Below are positions 43,743-52,805 of a DNA stretch of 64,000 nucleotides, piece by piece. The number at the start of each line of letters is the position of its first letter. Within the stretch, counting starts at the first letter, position 1. The stretch is from NCBI GenBank assembly GCA_002783405.1, contig PFGG01000080.1, forward strand, positions 1 through 64,000, read 5' to 3'. This DNA comes from a bacterium (Candidatus Blackallbacteria) CG13_big_fil_rev_8_21_14_2_50_49_14 (lineage in GTDB: Bacteria; Cyanobacteriota; Sericytochromatia; UBA7694). A program made the position numbers and the translations under genes. The notes under the pieces are model-generated. The model did no database searches. It was not told the origin of the DNA and saw nothing but the letters and a program-made list of their open reading frames with translations.

Positions 43743-44519
43743 TTAATGCTCCCAAACTTTCCATTGCGCTTGGCCCGAGGTCCAGAGATCTTCGAGCATG
43801 ATTTTATCGCGCAGGGTATCCATGGGTTTCCAGAAACCACGGTGCTTGAAGGCTTCAAGTTCGCCTCTTTGGGCCAGCTCAGCCAAAACCTGGCTTTCCC
43901 AGCTGCTGTGATCCCCTTCAATCAGATCCAGTACGGAGGGAGATAAAATAAAGAAGCCGCCATTGATCCAGGTGCCATCCCCCTGTGGTTTTTCCACAAA
44001 ACAGGTGACCTGGCTTTCATGGAGGTTGAGCGCACCAAAACGTCCAGGGGGCTGAACTGCTGTGAGAGTGGCTTGCTTCCCATGCTGTTGATGAAATTGA
44101 TAAAGATCCTGGATATTGATATCTGAAAGGCCGTCGCCATAGGTAAAACAAAAGCTTTCTTCTTCTTTGAGAAAAGCCTGTACGCGTTTGAGACGCCCGC
44201 CGGTATTGGTATCCATACCAGTATCTACCAGGGTTACGCGCCAGGGCTCGACATATTTTTGGTGAACTTCCATGTGGTTATTGACCATATCAAAGGTCAC
44301 ATCTGACATATGTAAAAAATAGTTGGCGAAATATTCTTTGATAAGATAGCCCTTATAGCCACAGCAGATAATAAACTCATTGATTCCGTAATGGGAATAG
44401 AGCTTTAAAATATGCCATAAAATAGGCTTGCCACCGATTTCGATCATGGGCTTGGGTTTTAAATGCGTCTCTTCGGTGATGCGCGTGCCAAGACCGCCCG
44501 CTAAAATAACAGCTTTCAT
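43743..44519 (-). CDS. rfbF: Glucose-1-phosphate cytidylyltransferase
   Basis: This 258-residue protein has the signature MKAVILAGGLGTRITEET, then KPKPMIEIGGKPILWHI and FIICCGYKGYLIKEYF, with FCFTYGDGLSDI as the Mg-binding site. It makes CDP-glucose from CTP and glucose-1-phosphate, the entry step for CDP-deoxysugars. It is the first gene of a minus-strand operon (rfbF, rfbG, C-methyltransferase, RmlC-like). No rfbH-type dehydrase is seen in the window, so the 3,6-dideoxy branch is not indicated. Confidence 0.94.
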   Translation of the reverse strand: MKAVILAGGLGTRITEETHLKPKPMIEIGGKPILWHILKLYSHYGINEFIICCGYKGYLIKEYFANYFLHMSDVTFDMVNNHMEVHQKYVEPWRVTLVDTGMDTNTGGRLKRVQAFLKEEESFCFTYGDGLSDINIQDLYQFHQQHGKQATLTAVQPPGRFGALNLHESQVTCFVEKPQGDGTWINGGFFILSPSVLDLIEGDHSSWESQVLAELAQRGELEAFKHRGFWKPMDTLRDKIMLEDLWTSGQAQWKVWEH

Positions 44520-44710
44520 CTTTTCTAGTTCCTGAATCTTTTCACAAGGGCAGACCTTGCTTCGGATGCTGTAGGGTCAATTTTTCGCTTAAAATACTGA
44601 GGTATACTAGCACAAATTTGGGGGGTTGGTCGCTCACTTGGGCCTCGAAAGTGAAGCATTCAGGGCTCACGAAAAGAGGCTTGAAGAAAGGATTGGTAAG
44701 CACTTTGAAA

Positions 44711-44730
44711 ATCAGATAAAGTTATCTGAT
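44711..44730. promoter_or_regulatory. Perfect palindrome (operator candidate) of the radical SAM operon
   Basis: ATCAGATAA and TTATCTGAT are exact inverted repeats separated by two bases. A close relative with the same ends lies at 56102-56121, again 15-16 bp upstream of a TTGTC -35 box. This is the typical position for a dimeric activator or repressor. The rest of the 314-bp gap 44520-44833 holds only the two divergent promoter regions. Confidence 0.65.
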
Positions 44731-44745
44731 TTATTTCGGAATAAC

Positions 44746-44774
44746 TTGTCGACTTTTTCTGAGCGTGTTATGAT
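44746..44774 (+). promoter_or_regulatory. Promoter of the radical SAM/methyltransferase operon
   Basis: TTGTCG (44746-44751), a 17-bp spacer and TATGAT (44769-44774), with TG at 44766-44767 giving an extended -10. The GTG start of the first gene is 60 bp downstream. Confidence 0.65.
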
Positions 44775-44833
44775 CTTTTATTAAACGTTGTCTTTGCGAT
44801 TCAGATAATTAACAGAAGTGGAAATAGTTTGGT

Positions 44834-46135
44834 GTGAATAATACGGTCTTGAATACCCCCCCTGTCTCCAAATGGCTGAAGCCTCAAAATTTAATCGACC
44901 TGATTGCCGGTCGTAAGGTCTATATCTGGGGGGCGCGTCATGATGGTTATGCCGTTCGTTTGGCGTTGAGCCGCTATGGTATCAATGCCACCAGCTTTAT
45001 TGACAGTTCTTTGGCTTTGAAAGGCACTTCTGCTTTTGGTTTGGTGATTGAGAGTCCCGATCAGTTTTTTGGAACGGAGTCGGCTGAAGATGCCTTTGTG
45101 ATTATTGCTTCAGGTTTCTTTGCCGATGAAATTTCGCAAATTTGTGAAAGCAAAGGCTTCAGAAAAGAACAGGATTACGTGATTTACCGTGAGCTGCGCC
45201 GTTTCAATTACCAGGTTGAAGTGACGGGTTACTGTAATCTTACCTGTATTTCCTGCCCGCGCGGCAATTGGCCGCGCCATCGTCCGACAGGTTTAATGAA
45301 TACTGAAACCTACAGTAAACTGCTCGATAAAATTATAGAAGACGATCCCTGGACCGGTATTATCACCCTGTATAATTGGGGTGAACCCCTGCTCAACCCC
45401 GATTTGCCCGAGATTATCCGCACGACACGTGAAAAAGGCCTGCTCTCTGCTGTATCCAGCAATCTGGCCATGAAAAAAGATTTTGAAAACGTCATTCAAG
45501 CCGATCCCACCTGGTTCCGTATTTCGAATTCAGGTTGGGGCGAAAACTATGAAAAAACCCATACGGGTGGTAAATGGGATGTTTTCTTGGCCAATTGCTA
45601 TAAATTGGCTGAGTACCGTAAAAAGCACAATTCTCAAATGTTGGTTGAGCTGTTTTTCCATATTTACTCACACAACCGTGAAGACTTCCCCAAAATGCAG
45701 GCCCTCTGTGATGAGTTGGGCTTTACCCTGCGCTATCGCCATGCCGCCCTGGCTCCACTTGACAATATTGCCTTGGTGATTGAAGGTTCAGAAACCTCCA
45801 AAGCGGCGCAAAAAACCCGCGATATCCAATTTCTGCATGTGGAAGAAGTTATGGGCATGGCCCGTGCTGAGCGCGATCGTCCTTGCTATTATATGGACCA
45901 TCTTTGGATTGATTGGAATCTCTCTGTCGCACATTGCATGGAGTGGTATGATCCTTCGCTTGTTTTGTTTGACAATTTTATGGATATTTCTCTGGATCAG
46001 ATTACCCCTGCAAGGGTGAACAGTCAGCATTGCCAATCGTGTATGGAAAAAGGCATTCATCGGGCCTATACGGTTTATGCCGATGAAAAATTGATTACGG
46101 CAAAATCCAGTATTCCTGTACAGAAAGAAGATTGA
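44834..46135 (+). CDS. Radical SAM/SPASM-type enzyme with N-terminal Rossmann-like module (1 of 3)
   Basis: This 433-residue protein starts at GTG. Residues about 25-115 form a Rossmann-like module (VYIWGARHDGYAVRLAL, FIDSSLALKGTSAFG) resembling the C-terminal domain of sugar C-methyltransferases. The radical SAM core follows with Cys134, Cys138 and Cys141 (GYCNLTCISCPRG), the site of the 4Fe-4S cluster that cleaves SAM. GEPLLNPDLPEI lies in the core. A short SPASM/twitch-like end has CQSCMEKGIHR. The genes at 46141 and 47389 are full-length paralogues. The reaction is unknown; cytoplasmic modification of a nucleotide- or lipid-linked sugar is likely from context. Confidence 0.85.
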   Translation: MNNTVLNTPPVSKWLKPQNLIDLIAGRKVYIWGARHDGYAVRLALSRYGINATSFIDSSLALKGTSAFGLVIESPDQFFGTESAEDAFVIIASGFFADEISQICESKGFRKEQDYVIYRELRRFNYQVEVTGYCNLTCISCPRGNWPRHRPTGLMNTETYSKLLDKIIEDDPWTGIITLYNWGEPLLNPDLPEIIRTTREKGLLSAVSSNLAMKKDFENVIQADPTWFRISNSGWGENYEKTHTGGKWDVFLANCYKLAEYRKKHNSQMLVELFFHIYSHNREDFPKMQALCDELGFTLRYRHAALAPLDNIALVIEGSETSKAAQKTRDIQFLHVEEVMGMARAERDRPCYYMDHLWIDWNLSVAHCMEWYDPSLVLFDNFMDISLDQITPARVNSQHCQSCMEKGIHRAYTVYADEKLITAKSSIPVQKED

Positions 46136-46140
46136 ATCCT

Positions 46141-47385
46141 ATGCTCAGTATTCAGGAGCTTCGCGAACTGTGTGCCCAAAAAAAGATTTATTTATGGGGA
46201 GCAATGATTGTTGGGCAGGGGGTCTGCCGTTCGCTGGAGCGAATTGGCGTTCCTGTTGAGGCTTTTCTTGACAGCTCTCCCTCGCTCCAGGGGCAAAAGG
46301 CTCTGGGGTATCCGATTTGTAAACCCGACTCTGTTTTTGATTCTGTGCGTTCTGGAGAAGGTCTGATTATTATTTCTTCGGGACACCATGATTTGGAAAT
46401 TGCACAGCTCTGCGAACAGGCAGGCCTGAGTAAAAATCGTGATTTCATCCTTTCAAAGCAAAGCCTGAATGACCTCGACCCCAGTGTCGAAGTGACGGGC
46501 ATGTGTAATTTGCAGTGCATTTCCTGCCCTCGGGGCAATGACAATGAACCCCAGCCCAAAGGGTTTATGAGCGCAGAAACTTACCGTTTGGTGCTTGAAA
46601 AACTTTTGCGTGAAATTCCCCTTTTGGGCAGTGTTCAGCTTTATACCTGGGGTGAGCCCCTGCTCAACAAGGAATTGCCTGAAATTATTGCGATGACGCG
46701 TGAAGCCAAGGTTTTAACTGCAATCTCTTCAAATTTGAACTATGTCAAAAACCTTGAGCACGTGATTGCAGCCAAACCTGATTGGTTCAAAGTTTCCTGC
46801 TCTGGCTGGGAAGACAGCTATGAAATTACGCATACCGGTGGCAAATGGAATAAATTCTACCCGAATTTACATACACTGGCAGCCTTGCGCGATCAGCATC
46901 ATCCAGAAATGCATATTACGCTCAGTTACCATCTCTATAAGCACAATCTTGACGATGATTATAAAAAAATGGAAGCGCTTTGCGAGAAGCTCAACCTGAT
47001 TTTTCGCCCCAGCCCTGCGTATCTTTATCCCATGGATACGGTCCGCGATTTTGTCGATGGCAACCCCATTTCGGCGCAGGCCACCCGTACCCTGCCGCTT
47101 CTGATGATGGATCTCAATGAGGGCATTGCCAAAGCCCGTGAGCGTAAGCATTTGCCCTGCCCTGAAGAGAGATGCCTGCCGATTGATTGGGATGGCCGTG
47201 TGCGCGCCTGTGGCGTGTATTTCCGCCCTTATGTGGTGAATCAGTTCTTGGAAACGCCCTTGGCAGAAATCGTGGGTTCTGAAAAGAAAAAACAGCTGTG
47301 TGCAGAGTGTATTGGGCGTGGTATTCATCAATTTACCAGTGTGTACCTGCCAGAACAAAGAATTCAAGTAGCAACGGTATCTTAA
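46141..47385 (+). CDS. Radical SAM/SPASM-type enzyme with N-terminal Rossmann-like module (2 of 3)
   Basis: The ATG at 46141 lies 5 bp after the previous stop, giving 414 residues. The Rossmann-like module is KIYLWGAMIVGQGVCRSL with AFLDSSPSLQGQKALG. The cluster cysteines are 122, 126 and 129 (GMCNLQCISCPRG). It shares with its neighbours the segments TWGEPLLNKELPEI, SSNLNYVKN and YEITHTGGKW. The C-terminal part has RACGVYF and CAECIGRGIH, which may bind an auxiliary cluster or zinc. Tandem duplication is the simplest origin. Each copy may act on a different sugar or position. Confidence 0.85.
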   Translation: MLSIQELRELCAQKKIYLWGAMIVGQGVCRSLERIGVPVEAFLDSSPSLQGQKALGYPICKPDSVFDSVRSGEGLIIISSGHHDLEIAQLCEQAGLSKNRDFILSKQSLNDLDPSVEVTGMCNLQCISCPRGNDNEPQPKGFMSAETYRLVLEKLLREIPLLGSVQLYTWGEPLLNKELPEIIAMTREAKVLTAISSNLNYVKNLEHVIAAKPDWFKVSCSGWEDSYEITHTGGKWNKFYPNLHTLAALRDQHHPEMHITLSYHLYKHNLDDDYKKMEALCEKLNLIFRPSPAYLYPMDTVRDFVDGNPISAQATRTLPLLMMDLNEGIAKARERKHLPCPEERCLPIDWDGRVRACGVYFRPYVVNQFLETPLAEIVGSEKKKQLCAECIGRGIHQFTSVYLPEQRIQVATVS

Positions 47386-47388
47386 ACG

Positions 47389-48657
47389 ATGTCTCATGCC
47401 TCTTTGAGCAATCCTTTGGCGCTTTTAAACCAGGCTTTAAAAGAAGGCCGGCAAATCATGATCTATGGCGCTGGCAGTCAAGGGCGTGGTTTGCTGCGGG
47501 CCCTGCGTGAAAATGGCTTGGATGCCGTGGCCTTTATTGACCGCAACCCTGATATTCAGGGCAAAATTCTCAGTGGTATTCCCGTTCAGGGCCTGTCTGT
47601 ACTCGAACCCCCCGAAGCCAAAGCCGAATTGATGGTCTTGGTGGCCGCTTTTTTCTTTGAGCGTGAAGTGGCTGATTATCTTGAAGGCATTGGTTTTGAG
47701 CAGAATAAAAACTTTATTCTTTACAGCACGCTCAAACCCCGTGATTATGTGGTGGAAATTGTCGATGTCTGCAATCTGCGCTGTATTTCCTGCCCGCGGG
47801 CAGATCGTGCTCCGGGCCGGGCCAGCAATAAAATGATGGATTTGGAGACCTTTAAACAGGTCATTGCCAAAATCAGACGCGAAGAGCCTTTTGTTGGCAA
47901 TATTCAGCTTTATCAGTGGGGAGAACCCACCCTTAATAAGCAGCTGCCTGAGATGATTTGTCATGCGCGTGAAAACGGCATTCTTTGCTCGCTTTCGAGC
48001 AATCTCAATTATGTGGCTGATTTTAAAGCACTGATTGAAGCCCGACCAGAATGCCTGCGTTTGTCTGCGTCAGGTACTGAAGCCAATTATGAAATTACAC
48101 ATACCGGTGGCAAATGGAAAAATTTCCTTGCCAATGTCGAGACTATTGGCTGGTTGCGCCGTGAAATTCATCCTGAGATGAAAGTAGAGCTCTATTACCA
48201 CCGCTATAAGCACAGCCTGGGTGAGCAGCAGCAGCAGTTTATTGCTGATTTGTGCAAACGCCTGGATTTTGAGTTTCACCCTGTGCCCGCTTATATTATT
48301 TCGCTTGACGATGTTTTGGCCTATTGTGAGGGGACACCTTTGCCCCCCAGTGCTCAAGAGGCCCGGAAACATCTGGTGATTGATCTGGATGAGGGGTTGG
48401 CCTATGCCCGTCAGGAGGCCGACCTGGAATGTGATTCCTTGCGCGTGATTCAGGTCAATGCCGACCTTTCGATGTCAGCCTGCATGATGTTTTACAATGC
48501 GGAAAACAATACGATTACCGACAATTACCTTGAACATTCCCTGCCTGAAATTATTGAAGAGCGCGAAAAAGTTCTTTTTTGTGAGCGCTGTAAAAAACAG
48601 GGCATGCACCGCTATTGTGCAACCTACGCCAAATTGAGTGAGCGGATACGCTATTGA
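47389..48657 (+). CDS. Radical SAM/SPASM-type enzyme with N-terminal Rossmann-like module (3 of 3)
   Basis: This is a 422-residue third copy. The Rossmann-like module has the clearest dinucleotide-fold motif of the three (IMIYGAGSQGRGLLRAL, then AFIDRNPDIQGKILSG). The cluster cysteines are 128, 132 and 135 (VCNLRCISCPRAD). Shared segments include QWGEPTLNKQLPEM, SSNLNYVAD and YEITHTGGKWKNF. The C-terminus has CERCKKQGMHRYC. The stop overlaps the start of the GT4 gene as TTGA, so the set is translationally coupled to a glycosyltransferase. Confidence 0.85.
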   Translation: MSHASLSNPLALLNQALKEGRQIMIYGAGSQGRGLLRALRENGLDAVAFIDRNPDIQGKILSGIPVQGLSVLEPPEAKAELMVLVAAFFFEREVADYLEGIGFEQNKNFILYSTLKPRDYVVEIVDVCNLRCISCPRADRAPGRASNKMMDLETFKQVIAKIRREEPFVGNIQLYQWGEPTLNKQLPEMICHARENGILCSLSSNLNYVADFKALIEARPECLRLSASGTEANYEITHTGGKWKNFLANVETIGWLRREIHPEMKVELYYHRYKHSLGEQQQQFIADLCKRLDFEFHPVPAYIISLDDVLAYCEGTPLPPSAQEARKHLVIDLDEGLAYARQEADLECDSLRVIQVNADLSMSACMMFYNAENNTITDNYLEHSLPEIIEEREKVLFCERCKKQGMHRYCATYAKLSERIRY

Positions 48658-49994
48658 AAACTTCCTTGCCCAGGGTTTTGCATCTGCTGCCCCATACCGG
48701 GGGAGGGGTGGGGACGGTTCTCAGGGCTTTTTTTAAAGCCGAAATGGAGACGGGGCGTTATACGCATTCGGTTATTACCTTTGAAACCATCAATGAGGCC
48801 AGCAAAACCTGTTTTAAACAATTGAATATGGCTTGGCTGGAAACGGCTGATGATGCCGCAATTGCAGCGGGAATCGAAGCCGCCGAGCTTGTGGTTTTGC
48901 ACTGGTGGAACCACCCGCAATGGATGCGGATATTGTCTCAAGGTCTGCCTGCCTGTCGTTTGGCGATTTGGTCTCACGTCAATGGCTTTCATACGCCCCA
49001 AGCCTTTTTCCCTGAACTCTTTGATTTCCCCGATCGCTTTGTCTTTGCGACACCGGCTTCGTTTGAGGCCCCCGTGGTCAAAGCCTTGACGCCTGCCCAG
49101 GCCTCTCAATTGGCCGTGATTGTCAGCAATTCTGGGGTGCCCCCCGGAGCTGATAAATTTTGTCATAAAACCAGTCCCTTTCAGGCCGGTTATATTGGTA
49201 CGGTTGAACCGGCTAAAATGCATCCTGAATTTCTGAGCATGTGCGCCCGCGCCCAATTGGCTTTGCCCTGTCTGGTGGCAGGCGGGCCTGCACATCAGGC
49301 TTTACAGGCCAAAGCCGAGCAAAGTGGGCTGGCGCAGCAATTTAAGATTTTGGGGCCTTTGTCTGATCCCTATGCTTTTTTTCAAGGTTTGCATGTTTTG
49401 ACCTATCCGCTTGTGCCCGAGCATTATGGTACAGGAGAACAGGTCTTGATCGAAGCCATGGCCTATGGGGCTGTGCCCTTGGTTTTGGCCCATCCACCTG
49501 AAAAAGCTTTGATTCAGAACATGGAAACCGGCATTTTGGCGGAGAGTCCTGAGGCGTTTTCAGAGGCCCTGCGTTTCTTGGCTGAGCATCCCGCCGAGCG
49601 CGAACGCATGGCTTTGGCGGGGCATCGCTTTGTGCTTGAAAATTGCCCGATTGAAAAAACGCAGAGCCAGTTTCATCAGCTTTTTGAAACCTTGCTGGGC
49701 TTGTCGAAACAGTCTCGAAAATTGGCCTTGCCTGAGTTTAATGGCGTTGAAAGGGGCAGCCCGTTTCATCTCTATTTAACCGCTTGTGGAGACTCGCCTG
49801 AGCGTTCTGCGGCTTTGGATTTTTTGGCTGAAAAGGATGAGCCTGAAAAAGTTTGGCCTCCATCTTTTGTCTATTTAACCCGTGGCTCACCTGTGCATTA
49901 TTTAAACCTGCTGGGGGCAGATCCTGTGCTGGAAAGAATGCGCGATCGCTTTGTGTCGAGGCCCGAATTGGCTTCGTTTGGTGCGAGATCCTGA
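48654..49994 (+). CDS. GT4-type glycosyltransferase
   Basis: This 446-residue GT-B enzyme starts at a TTG overlapping the previous stop. The N-terminal domain opens with VLHLLPHTGGGVGTVLRAFF, the usual glycine-rich acceptor-side loop. The C-terminal domain has AGYIGTVEPAKMHPEFLSM, CLVAGGPA, and HYGTGEQVLIEAMAYGAVPLVL, which contains the conserved donor-binding Glu residues of GT4. The enzyme transfers a sugar from a nucleotide donor. It lies between the radical SAM trio and four methyltransferase genes in the same operon, linking those enzymes to glycan assembly. Confidence 0.85.
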   Translation: MKTSLPRVLHLLPHTGGGVGTVLRAFFKAEMETGRYTHSVITFETINEASKTCFKQLNMAWLETADDAAIAAGIEAAELVVLHWWNHPQWMRILSQGLPACRLAIWSHVNGFHTPQAFFPELFDFPDRFVFATPASFEAPVVKALTPAQASQLAVIVSNSGVPPGADKFCHKTSPFQAGYIGTVEPAKMHPEFLSMCARAQLALPCLVAGGPAHQALQAKAEQSGLAQQFKILGPLSDPYAFFQGLHVLTYPLVPEHYGTGEQVLIEAMAYGAVPLVLAHPPEKALIQNMETGILAESPEAFSEALRFLAEHPAERERMALAGHRFVLENCPIEKTQSQFHQLFETLLGLSKQSRKLALPEFNGVERGSPFHLYLTACGDSPERSAALDFLAEKDEPEKVWPPSFVYLTRGSPVHYLNLLGADPVLERMRDRFVSRPELASFGARS

Positions 49995-50049
49995 ATCTGA
50001 TATGATGAAGACTGATTTCGTAAAACATCACAGCTCGGAGATCCCCTTC

Positions 50050-50844
50050 ATGGATGACCATCCTGATTTTCTTGCGGCACGCCGTCAGCGCATCGCAGAT
50101 TATGCCCAGAATCAAAAGCTTTTGACTGCAGCCGATACGTTTTTGGTAGAGAGCATCGATGCTTCCTATTCCTATAATTTTGATTGGTTGGGCTTGCCGA
50201 TTATTCAGTATCCCCAGGATTTGGTGGTTCTTCAGGAGCTGATTTGGCGGATACGCCCCGACTGTATTATTGAAACAGGTGTCGCCCGAGGCGGGTCTTT
50301 GGTTTTTTATGCCTCCATGCTTGAACTCTTGGGGCAAAAGGGCAAGGTCATTGGCATCGATATTGATATTCGAGAGCACAATAAAAAACGCATTTTAGAA
50401 CATCCTCTGGCGCGTCGGATTCAGATGGTCGAGGGTTCCAGTATTGATGCGGAAACACTTGAGCAGGTACGCGGTTTGGTCGGAAACGCCCAAAAAATTA
50501 TGGTCTGTCTGGATTCCAACCACACCCATGAACATGTCCTCAAAGAGCTCGAACTCTATGCGCCCTTTGTCAGCCCTGGCTCCTATTGCGTGGTCTTTGA
50601 TACGATTATTGAAATGATGCCCTCGGGCTATTATCAAGATCGTCCCTGGAATAAGGGGAATAGCCCTGACAGCGCGATTCAGACCTATTTGCAGGCTTTA
50701 AATGCTTCTGATGCACGGGGCGTGGATCAGGCGCCGCTTTCTTTTGAGATCGATCAGGCGATTGATGCGCAAATACTCGTCAGTGTCTGCCGTGGGGGGT
50801 ATTTACGCCGACGCTCCGTCTCTTCACCGGAAATGCCTGAGTAA
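50050..50844 (+). CDS. CmcI/rhamnosyl O-methyltransferase-family protein
   Basis: The frame opens at 49951, but the ATG at 50050, nine bases after GGAG, gives 264 residues. It has the CmcI-type SAM fold: CIIETGVARGGSLVFYASML, KVIGIDIDIREHN, IMVCLDSNHTHEHVLKEL and YCVVFDTIIE. The D, H and E residues near these strands form the metal site in characterised relatives, which methylate rhamnose in glycopeptidolipids or modify cephalosporins. In this operon an O-methyltransferase for a glycan sugar is the most likely role. Confidence 0.83.
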   Translation: MDDHPDFLAARRQRIADYAQNQKLLTAADTFLVESIDASYSYNFDWLGLPIIQYPQDLVVLQELIWRIRPDCIIETGVARGGSLVFYASMLELLGQKGKVIGIDIDIREHNKKRILEHPLARRIQMVEGSSIDAETLEQVRGLVGNAQKIMVCLDSNHTHEHVLKELELYAPFVSPGSYCVVFDTIIEMMPSGYYQDRPWNKGNSPDSAIQTYLQALNASDARGVDQAPLSFEIDQAIDAQILVSVCRGGYLRRRSVSSPEMPE

Positions 50845-50849
50845 AACCT

Positions 50850-52004
50850 ATGCTGGCAACACGTCTTTCCTACCGAGCTTGTCCCGTCTGTGAACAACAT
50901 CAAACCCAGCTTTTGGGGCATTTGAATTATGCCCTTTTTGATGATTTGGATTTGCCGATTAGGAAAAGTGCCAGCGGCTGTTTAAACTGTGGCATGATTT
51001 TTGATGATTTGGAGCTGACAGAGCGTCAGTTGGCCCATTACTATGCGCAAAATGAGCACTATGCGCTTGCCGTTCAAGGCGGTGCAGGGGGCTACAGTGA
51101 CGCCAATCAGGCCCGTTACCAACGGATTTTAACCGCGCTTGAACCTCTTTCTCAGGGCGCGATTCTTGATTTCGGCTGTGGTCAAGGCGGTTTTGTCCGC
51201 TATTGCCAGGCACAGGGCTATCATGCGATTGGGCTGGAGCCTTCTTTGAGCAGCCGCCAGGTCGGGCAGACCTCTGAACTGCAAATTTTTGCCTCGCTTG
51301 AAGATATTCAAAAGGCCTATTCAGGGGCTGCCATTGGCGCGGTGGTCATGTCGCATGTGCTTGAGCATTTATTGCATCCCCTTGAGCAATTGCAGCAATT
51401 GTCCCAATGGGCGACTCAGGCCCGATTTTATCTGGAAGTGCCTGATGCCACAGCCTATCTGAGCCGTGAAACCATGCGTTGGAATGAATTGTATTTTGAA
51501 CATATTGCCCATTTTTCTCCCTTTCACTTGGCCTTGTTGGCCCAACGTGCTGGTTTGCAAGTTCAGACAGAAGGAATCGTGCCCTTTTCTGAAATTCAGG
51601 CTGAATCGCAATGCGCTTATTTGGTTGCTCAAGCGCTTGAGCCGAACAGGCTTGAATCGGAAACGATTGAAATTGTGAAACATCTGAATTGGCCTGCTGA
51701 AATACTTCAGGTGCCAGAGCCTGAGCTTTCGGCGGGGCGTCCTGTCGTTTTGTGGGGGCTTTCGCAGTATGCTCTCTTGCTTTTGGGCAGTTGTCCCGGC
51801 CTAAGTGCTGTCAGCCGTTTGTTTGACAGTTCCCCAGCCAAGCAGGGCAGGCGTATTCGGGGCCTTGAAATCGAGCCGCCGGAGCGGATTGCTGCTTTAC
51901 CCGCAGAGACTTTGCTTGTTTTGCCTTTTTCCCTCAGTCAGCAACAGATGAAGCGGATTTTGAAACAGGACTATTCCTTTGCGGGGGAAGTGCTTGAGGT
52001 TTGA
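50850..52004 (+). CDS. SAM methyltransferase with zinc N-terminus and C-terminal Rossmann-like module
   Basis: This 384-residue protein has a zinc-binding start (CPVCEQHQ and CLNCGMIF). A Methyltransf_23-like SAM domain follows (AILDFGCGQGGFVRYC, GLEPS, VMSHVLEHLLHPLEQL). The C-terminal module has PVVLWGLSQYALLLL and LFDSSPAKQGRRIRGLEI. The layout parallels the sugar C-methyltransferase at 41425, and the end module matches the N-terminal module of the three radical SAM proteins. It is probably a second sugar methyltransferase with a different substrate. It starts 5 bp after the previous stop. Confidence 0.83.
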   Translation: MLATRLSYRACPVCEQHQTQLLGHLNYALFDDLDLPIRKSASGCLNCGMIFDDLELTERQLAHYYAQNEHYALAVQGGAGGYSDANQARYQRILTALEPLSQGAILDFGCGQGGFVRYCQAQGYHAIGLEPSLSSRQVGQTSELQIFASLEDIQKAYSGAAIGAVVMSHVLEHLLHPLEQLQQLSQWATQARFYLEVPDATAYLSRETMRWNELYFEHIAHFSPFHLALLAQRAGLQVQTEGIVPFSEIQAESQCAYLVAQALEPNRLESETIEIVKHLNWPAEILQVPEPELSAGRPVVLWGLSQYALLLLGSCPGLSAVSRLFDSSPAKQGRRIRGLEIEPPERIAALPAETLLVLPFSLSQQQMKRILKQDYSFAGEVLEV

Positions 52005-52080
52005 GTGGGCTTTTGGGAAAATGCCCGGATGGATTTTGACGTGTGTGCTTAAATAGATTGAAGACAAAGGAATAAATTTT

Positions 52081-52797
52081 GTGAAAACGTTGAATTTGCC
52101 AGAGGTTGAAGAGAAATGCTTCGAGCGTTTGGTGCGTCTGATTGGGAGGCTCAATCTTTCTCATCCCCTGATCTTTGACGTGGGGGCCAATATCGGGCAA
52201 AGCATTGATAAATTCAGAGGCGCGTGGCCTGATGCTTCGATTCATTGTTTTGAAGCAAACCCTTCTGTTTTTCAATACCTGCACACCCAATACGCCGCTG
52301 AAAAAGATCTGTATTTTAACCCCGTTGCTTTGTCTGAGCGTATCGGTGAACTTTCTTTCTTCGCGACACGGGTGGCTGAAGTCTCTTCGCTTTTATCACC
52401 CACCCAGCGCATGCAGAATCTGAGCGTTGAGCATAAATATGATTATGAAGAAATTACCGTTCCCTCAGAAACCTTGGACCATTACTGTGAAACCCAGCAT
52501 ATTTCCCGGATTGACCTGCTTAAAATAGATGTGCAGGGCGCTGAACTCTCAGTACTTAAAGGCGCGCAGGGCTTGCTTTCAGCTGGAGCTGTCTCGATGA
52601 TTTATTTAGAGACTACATTTGCAGACTGTTATGAAAATCAAACCCTGTTTACGGATTTATTGGTGTATTTGTCTCAGGTTGGTGAAGGCTATGAACTTTG
52701 GGATATTGCGCCTTTTCTCTATACCGGGCGCGATCAGCTCTGGGCTGCAAATTCTATTTTTCTTTCCAAATCCATTGCTGGAGAACTTTTGAAGTAG
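52081..52797 (+). CDS. FkbM-family methyltransferase
   Basis: This 238-residue protein starts at GTG 52081 after AAAGGA. The FkbM signature is complete: LIFDVGANIGQSIDKF (SAM motif I), IHCFEANPSVFQYL, and IDLLKIDVQGAELSVLKGA. FkbM proteins are O-methyltransferases common in exopolysaccharide and lipopolysaccharide loci. It lies directly upstream of a second FkbM gene that carries the extra Rossmann-like module. Confidence 0.88.
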   Translation: MKTLNLPEVEEKCFERLVRLIGRLNLSHPLIFDVGANIGQSIDKFRGAWPDASIHCFEANPSVFQYLHTQYAAEKDLYFNPVALSERIGELSFFATRVAEVSSLLSPTQRMQNLSVEHKYDYEEITVPSETLDHYCETQHISRIDLLKIDVQGAELSVLKGAQGLLSAGAVSMIYLETTFADCYENQTLFTDLLVYLSQVGEGYELWDIAPFLYTGRDQLWAANSIFLSKSIAGELLK

Positions 52798-52805
52798 GCT
52801 GAAAC

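Noticed and set aside
48651-49295. Minus-strand frame of 214 codons opposite the GT4 gene
   Set aside because: It is the antisense of an intact glycosyltransferase and has no recognisable motif or start signal.
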